Of a stretch of DNA of 64,000 nucleotides, positions 25,801 to 35,746 are shown in pieces (the first letter of the stretch is position 1; each line of letters opens with the position of its first letter). Made by a program: the position numbers and the translations under genes. Location of the stretch: the NCBI GenBank assembly GCA_000469685.2, contig LS997563.1:5467781-5531780 (forward strand), written 5' to 3'. The stretch is from Haemonchus contortus. Taxonomy: Eukaryota > Nematoda > Chromadorea > Rhabditida > Trichostrongylidae. The notes under the pieces are model-generated. The model was not told the DNA's origin. It ran no database searches and worked only from the letters and a program-made list of their open reading frames with translations.

Positions 25801-28800
25801 GATCACAAAGATTGAATGGGTTGTGGTTATTCCCATTCACTTCCGGGAAGTAGTGCGAATGTAAAATAGGATGGAATCCCTTTTATATGGATTCCTAAAA
25901 AACTAACCTGCTCACATCATGAAGCCTACAAATGCCACGTATTTTCGAAACCTTTCACAAGAGGATTTGCAAACTCCGTTTATGAGTTTAGTAGTCACCC
26001 AGAAGGGCTGAGGTTAGGACGAGGGGTCTTCCATAAAGGAGATGAAGTTGACGAGGATAAGTAGGTCTGAACTGATAATATATCGATCACCTAATCAGGA
26101 ACTTTCGAACTGTGAGTGAAAGTGACTGATCAACCCTATCAGTAGGCTCCAGATACAGTTCGAACGCTAGCAGTCGGCAAGAGTACTGTAGCTGTTCTTT
26201 CAGGACACGGAGGCTCGCAACTCACTGTACGAGAACATCGCTGACAACGTCGGATTGCAAGTAGCGTTCAAGGTATCCCACTTGGTGGTGTTGCGACTCA
26301 TTCACGCCAGTAATCGAAAATTTTCAGGCCTGGCAAGCTCACGGTGAAGACTCGTTCCGGAAGTTAGCCGGCTTAAATTTGGACGCTGAACAGGTGTTTT
26401 TCGTCGGTTATGCTCAGAGTTGGTGTGCTTTGGAAAAGCAAACAACAACGAGGGGTTCATTATGGTTGAAAAAACGAGGTGAGTTTCCAAATTTCCTAGT
26501 CTTAATGACCAAAATTATGACTTAACATCACGCACATATCTGAAGCCACATCTCCCCGAGCTCATGTTCTTTCAGAATCTGATTAGAAAATAGAGAGTTC
26601 AGTGGCTAATTTTCAAGAGTGCTAATCATTTCCCACTTGAGAATGGGCTACAAATGCCATCTGGCACCCTGATGACCTTTTGGAAATGAAAGTTCCCGCT
26701 GCTTTAATCATGAGCCACAACTGCTAATGCGATGTGTCCAACTGCTGACGCTCTCTCTATCCAATGACAGTATTGAGAAATCAGTAGTCCACTGACTACA
26801 CAGAAAATTGAAATCTGGTATTTATTGGCTCCAAAACCCAACATTGTCCAGAGGATGCGAAATTTCTAGAGAAATCTAGTCTGAAGGGAGCTTGAGAAAG
26901 ACGCTTAAGGAAAGTCTGATATACCATGATATGGTCAGAGACGGGATTTTTCTGTAAAGTAGTAGCAAGCCACATTCCTGTAGGACAGCGCATCGATTGT
27001 CCTACTACAGATGGAGTAAAAAACGTGCTAGTGCCTGAACAAAATTTAGGCAAGTCTGAGCTTTCATTTGCGATATCCATACTGAATATTCTTCCTTCCT
27101 TTGACTGTAGCCCAAAGAAGTTTTGATTATTGCTTGGAACGAAAGTATCGAATAAACCGGCTTCTATAAATTGAAAATGTATTTATTTTTCAATTCCAAG
27201 GCATGCAACTTTAGCAGGTGTGCATATTTCAAATAAGTAGGTGGTGGGATAATAGCCTATTTGCCCCTCAATTAGGCTTCCTTCAAATGGACTGCTGAAA
27301 TATCACCATGTACGTTTGAATAAAATATCACTGTATGTACCATAGGCTCGCACATAAAACTACCGCTATAACAAGGGGACATTTGCCGGGCCACGTCATG
27401 GCATATAAGAACGGTTGGACCAAGGATGGTTACTGGACGGGATTCCTCGGGAGGCTAAACGAACACCAGGACGGCCACCAGCACGAAGGTCAGGCCTTTT
27501 CACGAAAGCTCTGAACGAAGCCAGAACAATCAATTAGACTACTCCAGCTCCTATAAGGAATCAGTGGAGACTTTACAGGCACTCGCTCGAGGGAATTCGA
27601 TGATCATGGGAACGGCAGGTGCTACAGGAGAGATAGACTCAAAGGAAAACCCTCCCCGAAAGGAATTTGTGAAACTCAGCCCAATGAAAAATAAAACTGT
27701 CCACTAGAGCGGATCCTGATTTCCTCTGGAAGCAAGGTTTCGCATCACTATCTACAGAACCCATACCAAAATTACTTACTAAAAAGTCAGTTGAGTTAAA
27801 GCTCCGAAAAAGATCCATCGCAATGACGAGAATTTTTCGGCTGATATAAAAAAACGTCTCAAACTGAATTGAATCGAGGTGATTATAAGGTCAGATGGGT
27901 GCTTCGAGGCCTTTGAACGAAGAACCTAGTCACCATGTACGGTGACATACAGTGCGTTTTATAATATTATATAAGATCACCCTCAAATTTGTGTGGCCAG
28001 GAGTACAGGATAAGCAGCCAAGCCAATAAGTTTGAAGCACTACTATCAGAATTAACCACTCTGAATAACCCCTGCGCACGGGGCTTTTTTTCTCGATCAC
28101 TCCTATCATATCAATTTTCATATTATCATTTTTATTAAATAAGTTTTGGTTTCTGCACCGTTTCATAAGCATATGATCACTTTGAATTAAGGATTGAAAA
28201 AAATTATTAATTAGTAACAACAAAAAATATTTAGTAGTCTATGAGTCTTCCTTTTCTAAGCCAAGATCGAATACGAAGACCGTGGCGAACTTGGAACATG
28301 TCGTGCGAATGACCTCCGCCGGAGGTTTCAATTCCACGATTCGAGTACTGCCTGCTTGAGCTCTTCTATCGTCTGGAACTGAGGGTTGTTCGCATAAATC
28401 TTTTTACAATGATGCTCACCAGATTCTCCAAAGGGTTATAGATCAGGGCTGCCATGCTGGCCATGTCATAACTTCGAAATTTCGGAAAAGGAACCAGTCT
28501 TTCGTAGAAATGACTAACGTGAGATGGTTGCACTGTACTGTGAAAAACGTGGTCAGGGCCACGTCGCCGGCTCAGAAATAGCCTCGGGTGCCATTTTAAG
28601 ACTTTCTGAAAGTCCTATGAGTCCATTTCCGAGGTCACGAGACTATGCTCCAGCCCGACAATTCTGCAAAAGGCATCCCGTACCATGACATTCCTCCTCC
28701 AAAACTTGCGACGGCTTAGATCGGCTCTTTTCGTAAGTCATACCCGTAGTAATTGTAACCATCCGGGGGCCTTCCAAATTAACTTTTTTCATCGAGTAGT

Positions 28801-30711
28801 ACGACCTGAACGAGAAGATTGGACTATATGGCTAATCGGTTATGCAGGCTGACTTTCGTCCGATCTTATCCCAAATTCAACTCGGCGAATACAAGTTGTA
28901 CCTTCCTGTGGTGGTCGGTAAAGCCTCGAGCCCTCTTCACTCCTGCCTGACATTCGCTGCTCTTTTTCACGGTCTCCATTCTCAGTGGTTTCGGACACCG
29001 AGAGACACAGCTCCGATCGAATTGCGTTTCAACGGACGAGTTTTTGTCCAAATTAGTTCTTAGCATTTCTCCTCTCGTCGTTCGCGGTTAGGTTGCGCGG
29101 GCATCCTGTCCTCGTGGATCTCCTGTGGTCTCCCAAAATATTCTTCGAAATATAGCTGAGGAGCTGAGGGATCTTACGATTACCCTCCTACTGCCCTCTC
29201 GCTGAACCCCGTATCACGAAAATTTCGATTTTGTGGCTTTTTCCTTCTGAAGAAAGATGACCCCGCGATGCAAGGTCTATATTGGTTCTAAACATATTGC
29301 GACCACATTCTCTCTTATACATATCCCTCCAAGTGCAGATTCTGCTGCACTAGATTTCGAAACCTTCGGGCTGTCGGGGGTGATCCTACACTTAAGAAAC
29401 GCAACAGTGTAGTATAACTCTTAACAGTACTCCATTTACTATTGTCCTAGCCCTTACAAACAATCGCTCGGGTGATGTGTTGCGCTTGGAAGGCAGTCTT
29501 TCCTATTCTGCTTTCTCGTTTTGTTACTATTCAGACTTGTTTTTCCTACTCATTTGAATTCAAACGCGATAAACAACATTGTTTGGACACTGTTTGGAAA
29601 AGAACCGACTGGGAGTGATCTCTTTTCCTCTCAAAACTCGCAAAATTTTCTAGAAAGATATCCAGTGACATCAGCCTTTATTCCCCCCCCCCTGTTCGAA
29701 AAATTCGAAAAATTGAGATATTGAGATAAAGTGCTTCATTCTCATTAATTGTATGATGCAATTCAATTGCTTTTAGGAAAATGGATGGGACGTTGTTTCA
29801 AAAAAAGCCTTGAAAATTAGTTGCATATTCAAAATGCAAAAATTACTTGTGGAGACGCAAAATTTCAATTAAAACTAAAAAATAAAAGCACCGTCAGTGA
29901 AAGAGTTCTGAAAAATCATGATCATTGACAATTTGATTTGATTTGATTTGATTTATTACACGACTGATTCGTGTGAAAATGAACAACGGGAAACAAGCAA
30001 AAGCAACTACAACACAATAAAAATCGACCGAAGAACTACTTATGCGTAGTTACTTCTACTAATTACGGAATTACTTTCAAGACAACTCATCAAAGCCAAC
30101 TTACTTCTTCAATTCTTCGTTCCTTCCGGGGTTCGTTTAGTAGGTGCTCTAGTACCAGAGTGTCTGGGAAGCCAAAAACACCTGTAAATAAGCTTACTTC
30201 ATGATTACATAGTTCAATCACTCTTTCAATCCCCTCCACGATAAGGAATAATACTTGTGCATGGGCGTATCCTAATGGATTCGGTCAACGCGAGGGGCTT
30301 CTCATTACAGCCATTTTTTCTCTTCTCCTATTTATTTTTTCGTATTTTTTCTTCGGCCCCATTCGATGCAAAAGAAAAAGGATGCGCTTTTGTTCAAGCG
30401 CTGGTCCATTAGATCAGCGACTGGGGACATGGCCAAATGTTAGGGGTGGGATTTGAGAAAAAACTTTAATTCTCCTTCAATTCTCCCGTATGCCCATGAG
30501 ACTCACTAACCAGTAATAAATTGCATTTCGAAAATAAACAATTCAACAACAAATAATCAATGTTAGAAATATTTCTGATGATCGATTCTTTCTGATCATC
30601 GATATTTTCAGAGTGATGGGAGCGTTACAGAATTCGGACGACTTCTCAAATGCCTTCTCATGTCCTGTGGGATCGCCGATGAACCCGAAACAGAAGTGCA
30701 CCCTATGGTGA
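13635..30711 (+). CDS. M13 family zinc metallopeptidase (neprilysin/ECE-like), multi-exon gene
   Basis: Predicted type II membrane metalloendopeptidase. The family cleaves short extracellular peptides at the amino side of hydrophobic residues. Exons read in phase to about 755 residues, the usual M13 length. The order is: cytosolic tail rich in Arg/His, one membrane helix ending LLFVYW, extracellular domain starting CTTQRC and the [14 protein letters not shown] signature, the HEITHAFDD zinc helix, a GNLGRNWW segment, ENIADNVG with the third zinc ligand Glu, [10 protein letters not shown], and the SPMNP..KC..W C-terminus. N-glycosylation sequons occur in the exons at 16945, 20386 and 23058. Family assignment is secure. 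The start codon, the junction before about 22611 and a 19-nt micro-exon are uncertain. Substrate and tissue cannot be inferred. Confidence 0.93.
16945..17148 (+). CDS. M13 exon: N-terminal cysteine signature
   Basis: Phase 1 in and out. It encodes [15 protein letters not shown] and [18 protein letters not shown], the characteristic M13 N-terminal cysteines. Acceptor ACATTCAG, donor AAAG|GTAGGT. Confidence 0.92.
17363..17590 (+). repeat. Repeat-B copy inside an M13 intron
   Basis: Shares GTGCAAAGGTGGCGAAGAAA, GGGGTTGTATGAG, TTGCGTAGAG and AGTCGTTTGAAATG with the copy at 21.93-22.17 kb in the same gene. Unclassified. Confidence 0.65.
18600..18880 (-). repeat. Repeat-B copy inside an M13 intron
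   Basis: On the - strand it has CAATGCGAAAATGGCGAAAA, GGACGAGCTGT, CTGGCTACAG...GTAAGC and CAGCCTCTACAATC. The last is shared with the copy at 53.75-54.18 kb. Confidence 0.6.
19107..19234 (+). CDS. M13 exon
   Basis: Acceptor TTATAG, donor GAG|GTAGGG. Reads [32 protein letters not shown], matching the M13 segment with the conserved C-x-D/N motif before the GGW region. Phase 1 to 0. Confidence 0.9.
19925..20130 (+). repeat. possible tRNA-like SINE of another type, in an M13 intron
   Basis: GTGGTCCAGCGGGTAGGCAA resembles a pol III A box, and GTTCAGTCAAATCCC about 100 bp later is a weak B-box-like motif. The spacing is long for a tRNA. Function unproven. Confidence 0.3.
20386..20538 (+). CDS. 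M13 exon
   Basis: 51 codons beginning [12 protein letters not shown]. Acceptor TGTTTAG, donor ACT|GTGAGA. Contains FNYS, a possible glycosylation site. Phase 0. Confidence 0.9.
20597..20692 (+). CDS. M13 exon
   Basis: 32 codons, [16 protein letters not shown] and following. Introns on either side are only 58 and 53 nt, which sets the normal small-intron size for this gene. Confidence 0.9.
20746..20880 (+). CDS. M13 exon
   Basis: 45 codons, including [15 protein letters not shown] and RMIELEWRI, the family's helical segment. Acceptor TGTCACAG, donor AGG|GTGAGT. Confidence 0.9.
21362..21430 (+). CDS. M13 exon
   Basis: 23 codons ending [11 protein letters not shown], the usual region just before the family's (I/L)NW motif. 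Acceptor TTTTTAG, donor GCG|GTGAGG. Confidence 0.88.
21497..21724 (+). CDS. M13 exon
   Basis: 76 codons starting [10 protein letters not shown] and including [17 protein letters not shown]. Acceptor TATTTCAG. The donor TGG|GTTAGT fits phase 0. An alternative donor TAT|GTGAAA, 36 nt earlier, would match family spacing better, so the 3' end is uncertain. Confidence 0.82.
21925..22175 (+). repeat. Repeat-B copy inside an M13 intron
   Basis: Aligned by eye to 17363-17590: GGGGTTGTACGAG, AAATGGCATG, CGGACGGGCTG, TTGCGTAGAGTC, and AGTCGTTTTGATATG at the end. Confidence 0.6.
22611..22753 (+). CDS. M13 exon with uncertain start and an internal frame slip
   Basis: Reads [20 protein letters not shown], then CEL, and later [13 protein letters not shown], in one frame. 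The stretch between (about 22680-22715) looks like M13 only in the next frame, as GDLPFVVA. The best acceptor (GATTTTCAG at 22620) is out of phase with the previous exon; GATTGAG|GGA at 22611 keeps phase. Donor AC|GTACGT, phase 2. Confidence 0.65.
22826..22937 (+). CDS. M13 exon
   Basis: Reads [18 protein letters not shown] and ends TAPVALQK, the helix preceding the conserved K..L..GYP region. Acceptor GCTTTTCAG, donor AAG|GTATCA. Confidence 0.9.
23058..23135 (+). CDS. M13 exon
   Basis: 26 codons, [20 protein letters not shown]. The SYPD corresponds to the family's GYP motif. Acceptor TTTTTCAG, donor CGG|GTAAGC. Confidence 0.88.
23212..23500 (+). repeat. SINE-A copy inside an M13 intron
   Basis: Starts GGCGGTTTAGTGGCAGCGCA and keeps GTGGCGCACTATCACA, AGTAGACTCGTCTGGGAGG, GTACATCAGCTGACCATC and the CTACGACTCTGTAGG block. 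Moderately diverged; sense orientation relative to the gene. Confidence 0.8.
23830..23921 (+). CDS. M13 exon
   Basis: Reads [20 protein letters not shown] and ends KPVNPR. Acceptor GATTCAG, donor AAG|GTTGGC, phase 0 to 2. It joins in phase to the next exon as NPR-DW, matching the family's PV-x-R-x-x-W pattern. Confidence 0.82.
24179..24298 (+). CDS. M13 exon: substrate-cleft region
   Basis: Reads [20 protein letters not shown] then [19 protein letters not shown]. This is where M13 enzymes carry NAxY for peptide backbone binding; here the aligned residues are IHNY, so the motif is not conserved. Donor GA|GTACTG gives a 74-nt intron and restores frame. Confidence 0.8.
24373..24440 (+). CDS. 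M13 exon: HExxH zinc site
   Basis: Encodes [20 protein letters not shown] followed by DQG. The two His are zinc ligands and the Glu between them is the catalytic base. Acceptor ATATTTCAG, donor CAAG|GTGTGT, phase 2 to 1. Confidence 0.93.
24807..24931 (+). CDS. M13 exon: GNL-WW segment
   Basis: Reads [20 protein letters not shown] and [14 protein letters not shown], matching the strongly conserved D..GNL..WW and C...QY motifs. Acceptor TTTCAG, donor GAC|GTGAGT. Confidence 0.93.
25295..25402 (-). repeat. SINE-A fragment, - strand half of a head-to-head pair
   Basis: On the - strand: TGGTCCAGGATCAAATCCCG (degenerate B box), then CAGGTTATTTAGGCCTTTCA, matching the CAGGCCAACCAAGCCTTCCA segment. 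Confidence 0.5.
25403..25525 (+). repeat. SINE-A fragment, + strand half of a head-to-head pair
   Basis: GTGAGGCAGTACACACGCGT, then GGTCCAGGATCGGATTCCGG (B box), then TTCTATCCCATTCGGGTTCG, matching the family's head and CCATCCCTCCGGGGTCG segment. Confidence 0.55.
26204..26272 (+). CDS. M13 exon: third zinc ligand
   Basis: Reads [25 protein letters not shown] supplies the third zinc ligand (Glu) and the Asp that orients a ligand His. Acceptor TTTCAG, donor AAG|GTATCC. Confidence 0.93.
26328..26478 (+). CDS. M13 exon: FF..YAQ.WC segment
   Basis: Reads [15 protein letters not shown] and [13 protein letters not shown], the conserved core before the C-terminus. Acceptor TTTTCAG, donor CGAG|GTGAGT, phase 1. 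Confidence 0.92.
27218..27236 (+). CDS. candidate 19-nt M13 micro-exon
   Basis: A short exon is needed to convert phase 1 (exon ending 26478) to phase 2 (exon starting 30612). ACTTTAGCAG|...|GTAGGT encloses 19 nt that do so and encode GVHISNK across the junctions. The His would match the conserved His near the M13 C-terminus, but the following conserved Arg would be Lys. This could be chance. Confidence 0.35.
27380..27680 (+). pseudogene. LINE reverse transcriptase C-terminal relic (RTE-like)
   Basis: Lies in the last large M13 intron. Allowing a frame change near the start, the + strand reads GHVMAYKN then [14 protein letters not shown] and FTKALNE, a pattern typical of the tail of RTE-type non-LTR polymerases. 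Later [10 protein letters not shown] and [11 protein letters not shown] fit the degraded C-terminus. No endonuclease or catalytic RT region is present. Confidence 0.6.
27950..29409 (-). mobile_element. Tc1-like DNA transposon, decayed
   Basis: Ends are imperfect inverted repeats. Left is CAGTGCGTTTTATAA...GATCACCC; right, read inward, is CACTGTTGCGTTTCTTAAG...GATCACCC. TA lies just outside each end (27948-27949 and 29410-29411). The - strand between carries a broken Tc1-type transposase. Boundaries are inferred from the weak terminal similarity. Confidence 0.6.
28328..29270 (-). pseudogene. Tc1-like transposase pseudogene
   Basis: Pieces in different frames follow the Tc1 order: a [23 protein letters not shown]-binding segment, an E-F-A type segment near 28.87 kb, [15 protein letters not shown], a G-rich segment before VMV, a PLENLV segment where SPDLNPIEN is expected, and the end [20 protein letters not shown]. 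Stops and frame changes make it non-functional. Confidence 0.75.
29931..29955. repeat. ATTTG microsatellite
   Basis: Five consecutive GATTT/ATTTG units in the last M13 intron. Confidence 0.85.
30612..30711 (+). CDS. M13 last exon with C-terminal Cys and Trp
   Basis: Acceptor TATTTTCAG. Reads [20 protein letters not shown] then [12 protein letters not shown] and TGA. The family nearly always ends with C-x-x-W, seen here as CTLW. No AATAAA was seen close downstream. Confidence 0.93.
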
Positions 30712-31550
30712 CATGTCCGCCGCCCATTCTGGTCGCCCCATTTGGGTCTATTTTAAGTCAAATGTTTCGTCGTTTCTATTACTTTTATCCTTCCTGTCAT
30801 GGTCCTCATATTATTATACATTGTGCCATTCATCACCACGAATTCCACGAGCTTTACACCAAATATATAATATATTTATATAAACATATATTTCCTAGAT
30901 TTCTTCTCTCATCTCCCCCTTTAATCTGTTGTGTGGATCTCATTGTAATTGCGTTTTTCTCCCTTTCCGTCATTTGATTGACCCACTCCTATACTAGGAT
31001 CTCCCCAGTGTTTCTTTCTATTATTCAGTTGTATAGTCTTTTTCGTGCATATCGCCTGTCTGAATTAACAATGTTGTGCGAAAACAGGACACTGTTAAAT
31101 GTATGGATAAAACGATGAAAAGCCAAATTCCCATCTTATCTGGACCTGTGTTCATTTCCTACACGAATCCGAATCCGTGGAACTTCCATATCTTTCAACT
31201 GCTGATCGATGAACAAAATCATTAAACTCAGGAATGGTCCTGATTTCTCTTTGCCATCCCTGTTGCTCCCTAGTGCTACGTCGCAATAAGGGTGGGTCAT
31301 ATTGCAATGCAAGACGAAGGTGGAAGTAGTTCCAAGTGGCGCGGGTATCGCCCTTATAGCCAAGGGATCAAATTCTGGACCGACCAGTTTAGGTATTCCC
31401 TCCTTTCACCGGTAAATTCGTACTAAAACCTGCTTAGGGAGATTACAGACTTACGGTTCCACAAGTAGCGGTTTACATTTTAGCAGTTCCGACTAAATAC
31501 GCGTCTAAACTTCCTACCAATCCATACTATACATGGAACCGCAAATGTCC
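30712..31550. other. intergenic downstream of the peptidase gene
   Basis: No further exon or repeat recognised. Presumably includes the 3' UTR; no clear polyadenylation signal chosen. Confidence 0.45.
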
Positions 31551-31582
31551 GTTTGTACGTTTGTACGTTTGTACGTTTGTCT
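31551..31582. repeat. GTACGTTT short tandem repeat
   Basis: Four GTTTGTAC-type 8-bp units, immediately upstream of the minisatellite region. Confidence 0.8.
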
Positions 31583-31684
31583 GTTTTGTCTGTAACACTA
31601 CCTTATATGGTGCCGTTTGGAAATCAACTGGAACAACTCAGACAGGTTGGAACAAGTGGGGAGTGAGCATAACTCCTTGGGTAC

Positions 31685-32262
31685 ACGTGACTCAAGCTAG
31701 CTCCGCCCACCAGGGGCGGAGCGTCCTACTAGGAGCGGGGCGTGCGCGAAAACTGTAGTTCAGCGGAATTCTGTAACTCCTGTTCTCCCGGGCCTAGAGT
31801 ATTCGAATTTGATAGAGCTCTAGGTGGCATGAAGGGAAAAATAACGGTAGGTGGCAGGTGTAGACTCCACCCACTGGGGGCCGTGGCTTCCTCGAATACA
31901 GTAAATTTAGACCTGAGGCGTTTCAGATTTGAATAGAGATGTAGGCGGCAGGGAAGGGAAACTAACGGGTAGGTGGACAGGTGTAGGACTCCGCCCACTG
32001 GAGGCGAGGCTTCCTCGAATATTAGTAAGTTTAGAGCTGAGGCATTCAAATTTGATAGAGATGTAGGCGGCAGGAAGGGAAAACTAACGGTAGGTGATAG
32101 GTGTAGACTCCACCCGCTGAGGGTGGGCTTCTTCAAAAATAGTAAAATTGGACCACGTGGGGGGGTTCAAATTGGGTAGAGACGTAGGCTGCAGAAAGGG
32201 GAACTAATGGCAGATGACTCTACTTCACCGGGGGCGACGTTTGCGCGAAAATAGTAAATATG
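31685..32262. repeat. minisatellite, unit about 120 bp, 4-5 diverged copies
   Basis: Units share GATAGAGATGTAGGCGGCAG, AACGGTAGGTGG-AGGTGTAG, ACTCC(A/G)CCCACTGG and CTTCCTCGAATA. Unit starts fall near 31.84, 31.96, 32.09 and 32.21 kb. The first unit holds a strong hairpin, GCTCCGCCC/ACCA/GGGGCGGAGC (31701-31723). An open frame runs through on each strand only because the units repeat; it is not treated as a gene. Confidence 0.85.
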
Positions 32263-33044
32263 AAACCTGCCTATCATGATTTTGCATAAGATTTCATCAA
32301 ACAATGTATTGGCCTCGAGATCGTCGATTATATAGCTATCAAATGCCTGCTGCGACGGATAGGGATAGATTTCAAAGTGTAAATAAACGCCCGTTCCATC
32401 TCCAGTGAAATAAAGGTATTCCACAATGGTAAGGGGTGAACAAGAATTTGATGATGGTCTTTTTTTTGATTTTTTGTGTCTCAGTCAGTATATAGATAAA
32501 AGAGTGTGAATGGTTGCCAAGTGCAGTTTGCTAGAAATGTGCACTCCCAATAAACGGCTCATGACGCTATTATTTGGGGTAGGAGTACGGTGCTGTCCAT
32601 TTTTGGAAGAGGGTGGTTACTGAGTTACCGAGACGATTACGCTTCAAGTTATCTTCGAGGGAATTGATTTTTGAGAAGCCATTGGGCGCGCACGGTATCG
32701 TGCGTAGTCCAACTGCTTTCCTAAAAGACTCAGATAAGTTAAGCAGAACTGAACTCATGATGGGCGAGGTGCAAACGGAGTGTTCGTAGTATGCATGTGG
32801 GTGTGTGTGTGCTTGGCCAAAATTTTTACCTCCTGTTTAACTGTACCAAACCATCCAAATTTGGAGGAAACGTAGGCAACAGGGTTTTTTACACGGAAAG
32901 GAGGAGCGCTAGACGTAAAGCCAGTCGGTCCGGCCGTAAAATTAAAGGGTCCAACGCAATAAAACCCTGGCCCACACAGATTTCATAGCCCGGAGAGAGT
33001 GTAAATCCCTACAACTACCCCAAAAGGGTCTTTTCCTTTCAAAG
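32263..33044. other. no gene supported
   Basis: May include the decayed 5' part of the Tc1-like relic that follows; nothing specific was recognised. Confidence 0.4.
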
Positions 33045-33270
33045 GACCTAGTGTTCCACTGGCAACGTACAGCCCAAACTACACAGGGATTCTTCGATTA
33101 CATGGGGGACTTTCCGGAGGTATTTGTTCGGAATCTGTTCAAAGTGCAGTCGGAAATACTCTTCATGGCCAGACACAGCCCCATTTTCAACATTCGCCAA
33201 AAAAATGATGGCTCGCTTACAGAACTGGTCAGGAAAGGGGCTCAGATGGGTGAAGTTGCTGATAATAAAA
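33045..33270 (+). pseudogene. Tc1/mariner-superfamily transposase fragment
   Basis: Reads FHWQRTAQTTQGFFDYMG, then FMARHSPIFNIRQKN and SLTELVRKGAQ. These resemble the Tc1 pattern FQQDNAP...T...FF, WPARSPDLNIIEN and SLTRLVYKG. The catalytic Asp before the NA/TA motif appears changed. Terminal repeats were not found. Confidence 0.45.
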
Positions 33271-34445
33271 AATCAAAAAAGCCTTTTTTCGGCTGTGGTT
33301 TCGTCGAATCATGGGAGCCAGACCCCCTAGCTGCACGCAGAGCCGTGCGTAAGCTGCCTGGTTGGTAAAGTCGATATGGTGTTGGCTCCTAACCAGAAAA
33401 CCAAAAACTGGAAACAGTGCCCAGACAACTTCATTTACCTTTCTTCCGAGAATATTTTTACGATAGCCAGAGTAGGAAACACTTGTTGAGTTACTGTACG
33501 ACTGGGTAGGGTATCGGATCGAAAGCTAGCGGCTAGATCGTAGCCATATTCTTCTGTTTCTCAGTGATGGGCCGAATGGACGTAGTAATAACCACAACTG
33601 AATCAGGCTCAGTGATTTTCGAGGACTTCATCAATTTTCCGAATTGCTGCCATAACTTGAATAGAGCCCTCACTAAAAATTCTAGTTGGCTCTTCGAAAA
33701 ATCCAAAAAAATGTCGATTCCTAGGAAAGTTTGGAAGTGGAGAAGGAAGGATGGGTGGAATACAGATTACAATGACTACATCGAGAGTATATGTGCTTTT
33801 GTTCAGTGCTATGACAATAAAGCACGTTCTCGGAAAGCATCCTTACGTAGAGTAGCCACTTTAGGTTAGCCTTGCCGTATATGAGACTCCAGTGAATTTG
33901 TTCGTTCTTATATTATCATGACTGTGCTCTCGGCAATACTCGGTGTGTCTTCTGGTCAAGTGTCTACTCGGCTTAGTAAGAGGATATGATAACTTGCTTC
34001 TAAGTGACTTTCATCCGCGTACAGTAGATCTCAGTAACTTTACAAAGAATGTTTTGTATGTATGGCTTTGTCATATGAATTATTCAGTTACTTCTGAAAG
34101 CGATTCGGGTATTCTTTGAAGAGACCTTTCACCATCTCAATGGGCACATTGTTTTCGTCGAGAAGGGAATCTCAATTTCATTAGGACTTTCACAACAACG
34201 AAACCCTTGGAAAAGCTTTTTATTGAAGACGACCCGAATGGGGAGATCAGGTGAACCATACAACCATGGACCCATTCAAAGGCAAACAACAGTTGTCAGT
34301 TAAAGCAAACACCTCAGTTGTTTATTGTGTACGATGAGAACGCACAATGCTTACATTCGTTAGATATCTGTGAAAAGCTCTGCCAATGCCTTCCCAATGG
34401 GAACCTGATTTTTTTGTAAATCTTACAAATCTGGTACGACCATAG
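33271..34445. other. no gene supported
   Basis: One open frame (33564-33869, +) without recognisable domain. Confidence 0.4.
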
Positions 34446-34590
34446 AAGGATAAAGTTTCTGGCGTTAATGAATCCCGTCTGAGGGATGTGCTACGCATTC
34501 GCCCTCCATTCAGAGTCGTATGGACGTTTTGAGTGCAAATGTGGCCTGTAGAATGACTCTCAATTTCCAGTCAGTGCATAAGCCTTTTAT
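34446..34590 (-). repeat. SINE-A fragment (3' half)
   Basis: On the - strand ends CGCCAGAAACTTTATCCT and has ACGACTCTGAATGGAGGGCG and CCGGATAAAAGGCTTATGCA. Truncated within the body. Confidence 0.8.
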
Positions 34591-35746
34591 CCGGGTAACA
34601 GAACTTCTCCCCTATCGCGGCATACTCCCTTGCGGCATGCGGCAAATTTCACTGCAATTACCGTACTCACCCCGCCTCCCGCCAATCGATAGGACGCGAT
34701 ATTTTTCCTCGACTGGCTTGCTTTTTCATTGGATTTTATCGTTCTTTCTTTTGTTTCTTTTATGTTTTCATGTTTATTAGACTTGATTAATTAAAATGAC
34801 TCCTCCTATGTAAACGACGATCAGGATCGCATTGGAACTGAAGAGAGCGGCCGGCCAATTCAAATGTGTAAAGGACTCCCCACTTCACAAATTGCGCGCT
34901 CCAATCTTCCATCGCAATCCTGCGATAGGCGGCGGGTGCGGCGTGTGCGACGCCGTGTTAGGGGAGAAGTTCCCGGACCCGTAGTGTGCAGTGCCACGGC
35001 TGGTTTGATTCAGAGCTGCTCAAAATACCCAAATACGTTGTTCGTCCATGCTCCGCTCAGGACTTCCTTTTTTTCCAATGATGGTCAACAACAAATTTGG
35101 ATACCTTAAATAGCTAGGTAATATCGTGGGTTGCCTTCATAGGAGATACTCTGCTCCTCTTTGGTACCATCACCAGAGAGATGAGTGAGCGGCCAACATA
35201 ATGCGATCACGAGAAAATGGGAAAGGCTACGCATGCTGGACATAGCCTTCCAAATGATTGATCCCCGTCCCATTCACACGTCCCCGCTCTTCTACCGAAT
35301 GCGATTTGGAGGCAAACATCGCCTGAATGAACGGCAAGGTTGTTTTTAAAGCGATACTCATTTTCAAAGAGGCCACCGATTGTCTCGTTGAGCGTAAATT
35401 CCATCACAACATGTTTTGCTTCATCTTGAAAACAGCTTTTAGGTCCTTCTTCAGGTCCACAAAACAATCCTTTGCCGATCTCGTGACGTTCGTGAACTTA
35501 TAGTAGTTCATTCACAAAATATGGAAAATCGAAGGAACCTAAATCATTCACGGATGAACCTCCCCTCGTGTCATTGGGAATCTTACGAAGAATCTTCATT
35601 GTAGCTGAATGGGGAGGCCCCCAAGTTTCTTTGTGTGGGTGGGGAAGCAGATGCTAATAATAACTTTAAGAGGTTAATAGAATATTAGAGTATTTGCTTG
35701 CATAAATTGTCAAAACTAAATTTGTTTTTTGTCGTTCTCTGCGAGG
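34591..35746. other. no gene supported
   Basis: An open frame at 35207-35467 (-) has no recognisable family. Confidence 0.4.

Noticed and set aside
31729..32136. 135-residue open frame through the minisatellite
   Set aside because: Its repeated peptide only reflects the DNA repeat; frames are open on both strands and no domain is recognisable.
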